A stretch of DNA of 36,609 nucleotides, from positions 1-36,609 of the forward strand of contig CAMOUQ010000011.1 in NCBI GenBank assembly GCA_946626595.1. The letters are read 5' to 3'. Source of the stretch: an uncultured Prevotellaceae bacterium (lineage in GTDB: Bacteria; Bacteroidota; Bacteroidia; Bacteroidales; Bacteroidaceae). Each line of letters begins with the position of its first letter. Within the stretch, counting starts at the first letter, position 1. The position numbers were made by a program, and so were the translations under genes. Of this stretch, positions 1-6,684 are shown piece after piece. A model generated the notes under the pieces. It made no database searches. It was not told where the DNA came from and saw only the letters and a list, made by a program, of their open reading frames with translations.

Positions 1-29
1 GTTTTTCGTTCTCGGGAGGCATCGGTTTC

Positions 30-134
30 GACAATACGTCGATTGAGCTCCAACCATAGTATTGTCTGAGCTCCAACCATAGTATTGTCTGAGCTCCAAC
101 CTTAGTATTGTCTGAGCTCAATCGACGTATTGTC
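30..134. repeat. 23-bp tandem array bounded by a 21-bp inverted repeat
   Basis: Three head-to-tail 23-bp units start at 45, 68 and 91; each opens with GAGCTC and closes with TAGTATTGTCT. A fourth, diverged 22-bp unit starts at 114. Positions 30-50 are the exact reverse complement of 114-134, so the array is closed by one unit in the opposite direction. The same unit recurs at 26107-26175. No spacers separate the units and no open frame crosses them. The region from 1 to 290 holds no gene beyond this array, a terminator and a short repeat. Function unknown. Confidence 0.9.
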
Positions 135-170
135 TGTCGGGAGGCCAATGCAGGGGTAGGGTACAGGCAC

Positions 171-202
171 AAAAAAAGCCGCCGTCCTTTCGGACGGCGG
201 CT
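171..202 (-). terminator. Intrinsic terminator of the Sel1/TonB-C gene
   Basis: An 11-bp GC-rich stem (177-187 with 192-202, loop TTTC) is preceded on the + strand by seven A residues (171-177), which become a U-tract in the minus-strand transcript. It lies about 90 bp past the stop codon at 291. Confidence 0.9.
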
Positions 203-219
203 CCTATTGGTGCTCCTCA

Positions 220-246
220 CACAGAAATCACAGATATCACAGAAAT
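220..246. repeat. Three 9-bp units CACAGAWAT
   Basis: CACAGAAAT, CACAGATAT and CACAGAAAT follow each other exactly in phase between the stop codon at 291 and the terminator at 171. This is a minor simple repeat, transcribed as 3' untranslated RNA. No function is apparent. Confidence 0.8.
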
Positions 247-290
247 TGTAACTCTTCCACTATGTGGAACAGAAGGTGGGGGGCTGTGGC

Positions 291-1334
291 TTAGTTGAGC
301 CTGAACATGACGGGCATGACGAAGCGCATACGCACAGGCTTGTTTCCCTGTGTGGCCGGCTTCCATTTGGGCATGGTGCTGACTAAGCGCTTGCCTTCGG
401 CCGCCAGGGCGGGGTCGGGCGCACGGAGCACCTTCACGTCCGTGACGCTGCCGTCCTTGTTGATGATGAACTGAACCATGACGCGCCCCTGTATGCCGTA
501 TTGCTGGCACTTGGGGGGGTAGTGGACATTCCGGGAGACCCACGCATATACGTCGCCGGGGAATTGGGCCGCCTCCTCGGGGATGTCAAAAATTCTGTCG
601 TTCTCCACCTCGCGCTCCACCAGATTCTGGGCGTACATGTTTTCAGCCCGTTTCGCGGCCTCCTCCTTGTCGCCGAGGCCTGTGGCTTTGAGATAATAGC
701 TGATGGCTTTCTTGTAGTCTTGCTCCACGCCCTTTCCCTCTTCGTAGAGGATGCCGAGACGGGTGCTGGCTTTTGCCACATTCTTTGCCTTTTTATACCA
801 GTCGATGGCCTTCGGATAGTCCTGAGTAGCCCAAAGGCCCTCCTCGTACATGCGACCCAGTTGGTAGGCCGCCTGGGCATTCTCCATGCAGGCCGAGCGG
901 AAGAAGCAGGCAAAGGCCTTGTTGTAGTCCTGGCCGCCCTCCTCGGAGAGGAACTTAAGACCCTGATCCAGATACACCTGCGATGTCTCCTTCATCTTGT
1001 CCCGATATTCGACGTAGGGCAACCACGAACTGCCGCCTTCGCCCAGGATGAAGACGATGTCGAAGCCCGGAAGCAGGTAGGCCCGGTAGTCCGTCAGTCC
1101 CCTCTTGGAAACGACCACCGAGTCGCCCTCAGCAGGCAGTTCAAGCCGGAAGATGCCGTCCACCCCAGTGTTGGCAGAGGTGCCCGACTTGATGGTTCCC
1201 ACGAATACGTCCTTGATGGGGATGCCTTTCGTGTTGACTACACGTCCTTCGTAGACCAGTTTTTTGGACTCTTGGGCCTCTGCAGCCGACGTTGCGGCCC
1301 ACAGAATTGTCAGGATGAGGCACAGGCGTTTCAT
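291..1334 (-). CDS. Secreted Sel1-repeat protein with TonB C-terminal domain
   Basis: The 347-residue product starts with a signal peptide (MKRLCLILTILWAATSAAEA). Residues about 27-80 resemble a carboxypeptidase-regulatory-like beta domain (VYEGRVVNTKGIPIKDV). Residues about 125-225 contain Sel1/TPR-like helical repeats (AAYQLGRMYEEGL, ASTRLGILYEEGKGV). The last 90 residues form a TonB C-terminal domain, with GIQGRVMVQFIINKDGSV and MPKWKPATQGNKPV as landmarks. Such Bacteroidetes proteins are envelope proteins in the periplasm, and the TonB domain suggests contact with outer-membrane receptors, but no membrane anchor like that of true TonB is present. It is transcribed alone, from a promoter divergent to that of etfB, and ends at a strong terminator. 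The domain calls are firm; the specific role is unknown. Confidence 0.85.
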   Translation of the reverse strand: MKRLCLILTILWAATSAAEAQESKKLVYEGRVVNTKGIPIKDVFVGTIKSGTSANTGVDGIFRLELPAEGDSVVVSKRGLTDYRAYLLPGFDIVFILGEGGSSWLPYVEYRDKMKETSQVYLDQGLKFLSEEGGQDYNKAFACFFRSACMENAQAAYQLGRMYEEGLWATQDYPKAIDWYKKAKNVAKASTRLGILYEEGKGVEQDYKKAISYYLKATGLGDKEEAAKRAENMYAQNLVEREVENDRIFDIPEEAAQFPGDVYAWVSRNVHYPPKCQQYGIQGRVMVQFIINKDGSVTDVKVLRAPDPALAAEGKRLVSTMPKWKPATQGNKPVRMRFVMPVMFRLN

Positions 1335-1366
1335 GCTTTTCTTCTTGTTTTAAGGTTATTATGGGA

Positions 1367-1398
1367 CAAAGTTAAGTATAAGAGTCGAGAAAACCAAA
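1367..1398 (-). promoter_or_regulatory. Promoter of the Sel1/TonB-C gene
   Basis: On the minus strand the -7 box TAACTTTG (1374-1367) lies 20 bp from a TTTG -33 box (1398-1395), matching the Bacteroidetes primary-sigma consensus. The -33 box sits only 17 bp from the -33 box of the divergent etfB promoter. Confidence 0.75.
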
Positions 1399-1415
1399 TG
1401 TTTTTGAGTGATATA

Positions 1416-1447
1416 TTTGTGTTTTCGCTCGCTTATTCGTACCTTTG
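1416..1447 (+). promoter_or_regulatory. Promoter of the etfB-etfA-acyl-CoA dehydrogenase operon
   Basis: TTTG (1416-1419), a 20-bp spacer, then TACCTTTG (1440-1447), followed by CA. The start codon of etfB is 45 bp downstream. The spacer shares TCGCTCGCTTA and TCGTACCTTTGCA almost exactly with the mnmA promoter at 14454-14485 on the other strand. Confidence 0.85.
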
Positions 1448-1491
1448 CACGCGAATTTGTGGATTAATACATATTTAATATATAAAAAGAT

Positions 1492-2406
1492 ATGAGCTTA
1501 AAGATTGTTGTACTTGCCAAGCAAGTGCCCGACACGCGCAATGTGGGCCCCGATGCCATGACACCCGAAGGCACCGTGAACCGCAGCGCGCTGCCTGCCA
1601 TCTTCAATCCCGAGGACTTGAATGCATTGGAGCAGGCTCTGCGACTGAAAGATCAATTCCCCGGCACGACTGTGAACGTGCTGACCATGGGCCCCGGACG
1701 CGCCGCTGAGGTCATCCGCGAGGCTATGTACCGCGGTGCCGACGGCGGTTGGTTGCTGACCGACCGCGCCTTTGCCGGTGCCGACACATTGGCTACCTCC
1801 TATGCACTGGCTACGGCCATCAAGCATGTTTGTCCCGATGTGGACCTCATCGTCGGAGGTCGTCAGGCCATCGACGGCGATACCGCCCAGGTGGGTCCCC
1901 AGGTGGCTGAGAAGTTAGGACTGAACCAGGTGACCTATGTGGAGGAGATAAAGGCCCTCATCCTTAATGGGGAGGGAACCAAGGCTGCCAATGTGGGAAC
2001 TGTCGTTTGCACCCGCCACATCGACGGCGGCGTGGAGACGGTGGAGAGCCCTCTGCCCTGCGTGCTGACGGTGAACGGATCGGCCGCTCCCTGCCGCCCC
2101 CGCAACGTGAAGCGCCTGATGAAGTTCAAGCGTGCCCTGGCTCCCCTGGAGCTGCCGCAGGGACAGACCTACGAGGATCTGCCATACGCCGACCAGTATG
2201 GTTGCAAGCAGTACCTGAAGATTGGTCAGCTGACCACGGCCGACGTGAATGCCGACCTGCAGCAGTGCGGTCTGGCCGGTTCGCCCACGAAGGTGAAGGC
2301 TGTGGAGAACATCGTCTTCAAGGCCAAGGAGAGTAAGCAACTGACCGGTTCCGATGAGGACATCAACGGACTGGTCAAGGAACTGATGGCCAACCGAACG
2401 ATATAA
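1492..2406 (+). CDS. etfB: Electron transfer flavoprotein, beta subunit
   Basis: The 304-residue protein is the AMP/nucleotide-binding half of a heterodimeric ETF. It opens with LKIVVLAKQVPDT, typical of EtfB/FixA, and carries AMYRGADGGWLLTD and VGGRQAIDGDTAQVGPQVAE, the conserved region of the family. Length is slightly above the usual 250-260 residues, as in other Bacteroidetes EtfB. With EtfA it should carry electrons from the acyl-CoA dehydrogenase encoded next in the operon. ETFs can be classical electron carriers or bifurcating; the sequence here does not decide which. The gap to etfA contains a GC-rich palindromic repeat but no promoter. Confidence 0.95.
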   Translation: MSLKIVVLAKQVPDTRNVGPDAMTPEGTVNRSALPAIFNPEDLNALEQALRLKDQFPGTTVNVLTMGPGRAAEVIREAMYRGADGGWLLTDRAFAGADTLATSYALATAIKHVCPDVDLIVGGRQAIDGDTAQVGPQVAEKLGLNQVTYVEEIKALILNGEGTKAANVGTVVCTRHIDGGVETVESPLPCVLTVNGSAAPCRPRNVKRLMKFKRALAPLELPQGQTYEDLPYADQYGCKQYLKIGQLTTADVNADLQQCGLAGSPTKVKAVENIVFKAKESKQLTGSDEDINGLVKELMANRTI

Positions 2407-2407
2407 A

Positions 2408-2444
2408 GACCCTTCCCCCAGCCCCTCCCGTGGAGGGAGGGGAG
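2408..2444 (+). repeat. GC-rich palindromic repeat (forward copy)
   Basis: Begins GACCCTTCCCCC and ends GAGGGAGGGGAG. It belongs to a dispersed family also present at 2521-2554 (reverse), 3571-3606 (forward), 3667-3700 (reverse) and 33548-33590. It starts two bases after the etfB stop codon. Confidence 0.85.
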
Positions 2445-2489
2445 AAAATAGGGGAAGAGTTTAATAATAATTTGTAAAACGAATAAGAT

Positions 2490-3569
2490 ATGAATAAGAT
2501 ACAAGAAGTAGACGTGACTTCTCCCTCCCTACAAGGGAGGGCCGGGGGAGGGTCTGTATTCGTATATTGTGAACTTGAAGGCACAAAGGTTGCCGAAGTA
2601 AGTCAGGAACTGCTCACCAAGGGCCGCAAGTTGGCCAACACGCTGGGTGTGCAGTTGGAGGCCGTGGCTGCGGGCTGCGGCATCACGGGCAAGGTGGAGA
2701 GCCAGATTCTGCCCTACGGCGTGGATAAGTTGCACATCTTCGATGCCGAGGGCCTCGCTCCCTACACCTCGAAGCCCCATACGGCCGTGCTGGTGAACCT
2801 GTTCAAGCAGGAACAGCCCCAGATCTGCCTGATGGGCGCCGACGTGGTGGGTCGCGACCTGGGTCCCCGCGTTAGCAGTGCCCTGCACAGCGGACTGACC
2901 GCCGACTGCACGGCTCTGGAGATAGGTCCCCACGAGGACAAGAAGCTTGGCAAACACTACGACAATCTGCTCTACCAGATTCGTCCCGCCTTCGGTGGTA
3001 ACATCGTAGCCACCATCGTCAATCCCGAAAACCGTCCGCAGATGGCCACCGTGCGCTCTGGCGTCATGAAGGCCGAGGTGCTCGACCCCAACTACAAGGG
3101 TGAGGTCATCGTTGAGGACGTGGCCAAGTTTGTGCCCGAGACGGAGTACGTCACCAAGGTGCTGGACCGCCACGTGCAGGCTGCCAAGAACAACCTGAAG
3201 GGTGCCAGCATCATCGTGGCCGGTGGCTATGGTGTGGGCTCGAAGGAAGGTTTCGCCCAGCTCTACGAACTGGCCAAGGTGCTGCATGCTGAGGTCGGTG
3301 CAAGCCGTGCTGCCGTCGATGCCGGTTTTGCCGACCACGACCTGCAGATTGGGCAGACGGGTGTCACCGTCCGTCCGAAGGTCTACATCGCCTGCGGCAT
3401 CAGCGGTGCCATCCAGCACGTTGCCGGCATGAAGGAGTCGGGCATCATCATCTCCATCAACAGCGACGAGAATGCCCCCATCAACCAGATTGCCGACTAC
3501 GTCATCACGGGCACCGTCGAGGAGGTGGTTCCGAAGATGATTAAATACTATAAACAGAATAGCAAGTAA
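2490..3569 (+). CDS. etfA: Electron transfer flavoprotein, alpha subunit, with repeat-derived N-terminus
   Basis: The 359-residue product is EtfA. The N-terminal domain begins VFVYCELEGTKVAEVS (about residue 23). The C-terminal FAD-binding domain starts near residue 238 (IIVAGGYGVGSKEG) and contains the ETF signature QIGQTG...YIACGISGAIQHVAG at about 287-314. The oddity is residues 10-22, TSPSLQGRAGGGS, which are the translation of a reverse copy of the GC-rich repeat (2521-2554). No ATG, GTG or TTG in frame lies between the repeat and the conserved VFVYCE segment, so the repeat must be translated from the ATG at 2490. EtfA pairs with EtfB and passes electrons from the neighbouring dehydrogenase. 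A palindromic repeat separates it from the next gene, and all three genes probably share the promoter at 1416. Confidence 0.95.
   Translation: MNKIQEVDVTSPSLQGRAGGGSVFVYCELEGTKVAEVSQELLTKGRKLANTLGVQLEAVAAGCGITGKVESQILPYGVDKLHIFDAEGLAPYTSKPHTAVLVNLFKQEQPQICLMGADVVGRDLGPRVSSALHSGLTADCTALEIGPHEDKKLGKHYDNLLYQIRPAFGGNIVATIVNPENRPQMATVRSGVMKAEVLDPNYKGEVIVEDVAKFVPETEYVTKVLDRHVQAAKNNLKGASIIVAGGYGVGSKEGFAQLYELAKVLHAEVGASRAAVDAGFADHDLQIGQTGVTVRPKVYIACGISGAIQHVAGMKESGIIISINSDENAPINQIADYVITGTVEEVVPKMIKYYKQNSK
2521..2554 (-). repeat. GC-rich palindromic repeat inside etfA (reverse copy)
   Basis: Begins CTCCCTCCCTAC and ends GGGGGAGGGTC, the reverse complement of the 2408 copy. It is in frame and encodes residues 11-22 of EtfA. 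Together with 2408-2444 it brackets the ribosome-binding region and start codon of etfA. Confidence 0.9.
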
Positions 3570-3570
3570 A

Positions 3571-3606
3571 GACCCGCCCCCGGCCCCTCCCTTGTAGGGC
3601 GGGGAG
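3571..3606 (+). repeat. GC-rich palindromic repeat (forward copy)
   Basis: Begins GACCCGCCCCCGG and ends GGGCGGGGAG, one base after the etfA stop. Same family as 2408-2444. Confidence 0.85.
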
Positions 3607-3666
3607 CGGTTACATTTCATTATTATTATATTTTTGAAGTAGAATACCCTCCCACAAATCATTCTA

Positions 3667-3700
3667 CTCTCTCCCAACAAGGGGGAGCGGGGAGGGGGCT
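3667..3700 (-). repeat. GC-rich palindromic repeat (reverse copy)
   Basis: Begins CTCTCTCCCAAC and ends GGGAGGGGGCT, four bases before the start codon of the acyl-CoA dehydrogenase. It pairs with 3571-3606; the 60 bp between them is AT-rich and shows no promoter match. Confidence 0.8.
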
Positions 3701-3704
3701 GATT

Positions 3705-5444
3705 ATGAGTAATTACTATACTGATATTCCAGAGATAAAGTTCGAACTGGAGAACAGTCCGCTGATGCAGCGCATCGTGGAACTGAAAGAACGCAACTTC
3801 GCCGACAAGGACCAGTATGACGAAGCACCGCAGGACGTGGCCGATGCCATGGACACCTACGACAAGGTACTGGACGTCGTGGGCGACATTGTGGGTAACA
3901 TCGTGGCGCCCAACGCTGAGGCTGTGGATGCCGAAGGCCCCCACTGCGAGAACGGTCGTGTGCGCTATGCCGAGAAGACCTACGAAAACCTGGTGGCTAT
4001 GCGCCAGGCAGGTCTGAACGGTGTCACCATGCCCCGCCGCTACGGCGGTCTGAACATGCCCGTCACGGTCTATACGGCAGCCAACGAAATCGTCAGCGCA
4101 GGAGATGCCGGCTTCGAGAACATCTGGAGCCTGCAGGACTGCATCGAAACGCTCTACTGCTTCGGTAACGAGGAACAGCGCCAAAAGTACATCCCCCGCG
4201 TCTGCAAGGGCGAGACCATGTCGATGGACCTCACCGAGCCCGATGCCGGCAGTGACCTGCAGAGCGTCATGCTCAAGGCAACCTATGATGAAGAAAACGA
4301 TTGCTGGCGACTGAACGGCTCGAAGCGCTTCATCACCAACGGCGACTCGGACATCCACCTCGTCTTGGCTCGCTCCGAGGCTGGCACGCGCGACGGCCGT
4401 GGCCTGTCGATGTTCATCTATGACAAGCGCGACGGCGGCGTCGACGTGCGCCGCATCGAGAACAAACTCGGCATCCATGGTTCGCCAACCTGCGAACTCG
4501 TCTACAAGAACGCCAAGTGCGAACTTTGCGGCGACCGCAAGTTGGGTCTGATTAAGTACGTCATGTCGCTGATGAACGGTGCCCGTCTGGGTATCGCTGC
4601 CCAGTCGGTGGGTCTGAGCCAGGCCGCCTACAACGAGGCTCTGGCCTACGCTCGCGACCGTAAGCAGTTTGGCAAGGCCATCATCGAGTTCCCCGCTGTG
4701 GCAGAGATGATTAGCAACATCAAGGCCCGACTGGATGCCGGTCGTGCCCTGCTGTACCAGACCGCTCGCTACGTCGACATCTACAAGGCCTTGGAGGACA
4801 TCGCCCGCGACCGCAAACTGGAGCCCGAAGAGCGTCAGGAACTGAAGAAGTACAGCCGCCTGGCCGATGCCTTCACGCCTCTGGCCAAGGGTATGAACTC
4901 GGAGTATGCCAACCAGAACGGCTACGACTGCATCCAGGTGCACGGCGGAAGCGGCTTCATGCTCGAATATGCCTGCCAGCGCATCTATCGCGACGCCCGC
5001 ATCACCAGCATCTACGAGGGTACCACACAGTTGCAGACCGTAGCAGCCATCCGCTATGTCACTACGGGCCTGTACAGCCAGGTCATCGAGGAAATGCTGG
5101 CTCAGGAGGTTCCTGCTGAGTGTCAGGCTTATGTAGAACGCCTGCGTGCCATGGCCGACAAGTTCAACGCTGCCATTGCCCAGGTGAAGGAAGCCCAGGA
5201 GCGTGCCGAGGCTGCAGGCGAGGACAAGAACAACGTCCACGACCTCTGTGCCCGTCACCTCTACGAGATGGCCGGTGACACCATCATGTCGCTTCTGCTC
5301 TTGCAGAACGCCGTCAAGTGTCCCGAACTCTTTGCCAAGAGCCTGCAGGTGTATGTCAACCTGGCCGAGGCCGACGTGGAGAAGAACAGCACCCTCGTTG
5401 CCCGCATGACCAGCGAAAGCATCGACAGCTACCGTCAGGCATAA
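3705..5444 (+). CDS. Acyl-CoA dehydrogenase, long form
   Basis: The 579-residue flavoprotein has the acyl-CoA dehydrogenase fold. LTEPDAGSDLQS near residue 175 is the FAD/substrate signature, DRKQFGKAIIEFPAV near 318 the C-terminal helical domain signature, and IYEGTTQLQ near 435 carries the expected catalytic glutamate. A further helical extension of about 140 residues makes it much longer than the 380-residue short-chain enzymes and recalls the long membrane-associated type. It follows etfB and etfA, its probable electron acceptor. The substrate cannot be read from the sequence. No other beta-oxidation genes are in the window, so a role in amino-acid or acrylyl-CoA-type reductions is as possible as fatty-acid oxidation. 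An intrinsic terminator ends the operon at 5459-5509. Confidence 0.93.
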   Translation: MSNYYTDIPEIKFELENSPLMQRIVELKERNFADKDQYDEAPQDVADAMDTYDKVLDVVGDIVGNIVAPNAEAVDAEGPHCENGRVRYAEKTYENLVAMRQAGLNGVTMPRRYGGLNMPVTVYTAANEIVSAGDAGFENIWSLQDCIETLYCFGNEEQRQKYIPRVCKGETMSMDLTEPDAGSDLQSVMLKATYDEENDCWRLNGSKRFITNGDSDIHLVLARSEAGTRDGRGLSMFIYDKRDGGVDVRRIENKLGIHGSPTCELVYKNAKCELCGDRKLGLIKYVMSLMNGARLGIAAQSVGLSQAAYNEALAYARDRKQFGKAIIEFPAVAEMISNIKARLDAGRALLYQTARYVDIYKALEDIARDRKLEPEERQELKKYSRLADAFTPLAKGMNSEYANQNGYDCIQVHGGSGFMLEYACQRIYRDARITSIYEGTTQLQTVAAIRYVTTGLYSQVIEEMLAQEVPAECQAYVERLRAMADKFNAAIAQVKEAQERAEAAGEDKNNVHDLCARHLYEMAGDTIMSLLLLQNAVKCPELFAKSLQVYVNLAEADVEKNSTLVARMTSESIDSYRQA

Positions 5445-5458
5445 AAAAGAGGAATATA

Positions 5459-5509
5459 GGCAGACGGGCACCTTGGCCAGATGCCAATGTGCTCGTCTGC
5501 CGTTTTTTT
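5459..5509 (+). terminator. Intrinsic terminator after the etf operon
   Basis: A 13-bp stem with one mismatch (5459-5471 with 5489-5501) and an inner TTGGC/GCCAA stem are followed by seven T residues (5503-5509). The next start codon is only 11 bases further on. Confidence 0.85.
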
Positions 5510-5520
5510 AACAAAGTAAG

Positions 5521-6456
5521 ATGATACAGACCGTTTGTGACTTCATAGCCCGCTGGATGGGCGTCGTGGTGCTGCTCTCGGGCATTGTGGCCGTGTTAGC
5601 GCCAGAGGTGTTTCTGCCCTTGGACATGTGGATGATAAATCCCCTGTTGGGAGTAATCATGTTTGGCATGGGACTGACCTTGAAGCCACAGGACTTCCGT
5701 GTCGTCTTTCAGCATCCCAAGGATGTATTCATCGGTTGCCTGGCCCAGTTCACGGCGATGCCCCTCATTGCCTGGCTCCTGGTGAAACTGTTTGCCTTGC
5801 CTGACGAACTGGCTTTGGGCGTCATCCTCGTGGGTTGTTGTCCGGGCGGCACGGCGTCGAACGTCATCACGTTCCTGGCCCGCGGCGACCTCGCCCTGTC
5901 GGTCGGAATGACGGCTACGAGCACCCTCGTGGCTCCGGTGCTTACTCCGCTGCTGGTGTGGCTGATGGCAGGCACGATGGTCGATGTCGACACCGTGGGC
6001 ATGTTGCTCTCCATCCTCTATGTGGTTGTTGCCCCCATAGCCGTAGGTCTGTTGGTGCAACACTTTTTCCCTCGTTTCACACAGCGCATCGTGACCTATC
6101 TTCCCGCTTTCTCCACGTTGGTGATAGCCTTCGCGGTGGCTTTGGTCGTGTCGCATACGGCCGACCGCCTGCTCACGGGCGGCATGCTGGTCGTGCTGGT
6201 GGTCATGCTCCACAATGTGATTGGTCTGGCAGCGGGCTACGCCATAGGGCGCGTGCTCGACCTTCCGAGTGCCAAGCGCAGAGCCATCTCCATCGAGGTG
6301 GGGATGCAAAACTCGGGTCTGGCATCTTCGCTGGCCACCCTCCACTTTGCCGCTTATCCCTTGGCCACCATCCCCGGCGCCATCTTCAGTGTGTGGCACA
6401 ACATCAGCGGGGCGATTGTTGCCCGCATCTATTCTCGTAGCGATACGAAGAAATAA
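5521..6456 (+). CDS. BASS-family (bile acid:sodium symporter-like) transporter
   Basis: The 311-residue protein is almost entirely hydrophobic, with about nine to ten membrane segments. It has the two BASS-family hallmark stretches, GCCPGGTASNVITFLARGD near residue 104 (unwound helix of the transport core) and SIEVGMQNSGLAS near 258. Members import organic anions with sodium; bacterial examples include ketopantoate and other carboxylate carriers, so bile acid should not be assumed. It starts 11 bp after a strong terminator and ends just before the TPP riboswitch promoter. No promoter fits between terminator and start codon, so expression probably depends on readthrough or on a promoter inside the preceding gene. 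The substrate is unknown; a link to the following thiamin operon is only positional. Confidence 0.88.
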   Translation: MIQTVCDFIARWMGVVVLLSGIVAVLAPEVFLPLDMWMINPLLGVIMFGMGLTLKPQDFRVVFQHPKDVFIGCLAQFTAMPLIAWLLVKLFALPDELALGVILVGCCPGGTASNVITFLARGDLALSVGMTATSTLVAPVLTPLLVWLMAGTMVDVDTVGMLLSILYVVVAPIAVGLLVQHFFPRFTQRIVTYLPAFSTLVIAFAVALVVSHTADRLLTGGMLVVLVVMLHNVIGLAAGYAIGRVLDLPSAKRRAISIEVGMQNSGLASSLATLHFAAYPLATIPGAIFSVWHNISGAIVARIYSRSDTKK

Positions 6457-6498
6457 TGTCCTAGGGGCTTCCTTGTCTGAAAAAATGACTTGGAAATT

Positions 6499-6528
6499 TT
6501 GTCTTCCACAGATTTATTTGTACCTTTG
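6499..6528 (+). promoter_or_regulatory. Promoter of the thiamin-uptake operon
   Basis: TTG (6499-6501), a 19-bp spacer, then TACCTTTG (6521-6528), followed by CA. The predicted RNA start near 6534 is just upstream of the TPP aptamer. Confidence 0.85.
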
Positions 6529-6529
6529 C

Positions 6530-6657
6530 AGTCGTTAATCAGGGGTGCTGCGCCTTTTGGCGTGGCTGAGAGAGCGTTTCTTTAGTACGCTTGCGTAACG
6601 CAGCGGAGCAAGAACAGACCCTAAGAATCTGAACCGGATAATGCCGGCGTAGAGAGT
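6530..6657 (+). promoter_or_regulatory. TPP (thiamin pyrophosphate) riboswitch
   Basis: The conserved THI-element blocks occur in order: GGGGTGC (6542-6548), GGCTGAGAG (6564-6572), ACCCTAAGAATCTGAACCGG (6618-6637) and GATAATGCCGGCGTAG (6637-6652). A long variable P3 arm lies between the second and third blocks. The receptor reading frame has an ATG at 6658, immediately after the aptamer, where GUUAAU (6534-6539) can pair with AUGAAC (6658-6663) at five of six positions as a P1 closing stem. No terminator stem with a T-run is visible, which favours translational control of the downstream receptor. Confidence 0.95.
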
Positions 6658-6684
6658 ATGAACAACTTATTAACTTATAAGACT

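Noticed and set aside
45-136. 23-bp repeats as a CRISPR array
   Set aside because: Units are directly adjacent with no spacers, and no cas genes are present here or near the second copy.
2529-5471. Very long open frame antisense to etfA and the acyl-CoA dehydrogenase
   Set aside because: It mirrors codon bias of the GC-rich sense genes, lacks any recognisable domain, and the sense strand carries clear conserved enzymes.
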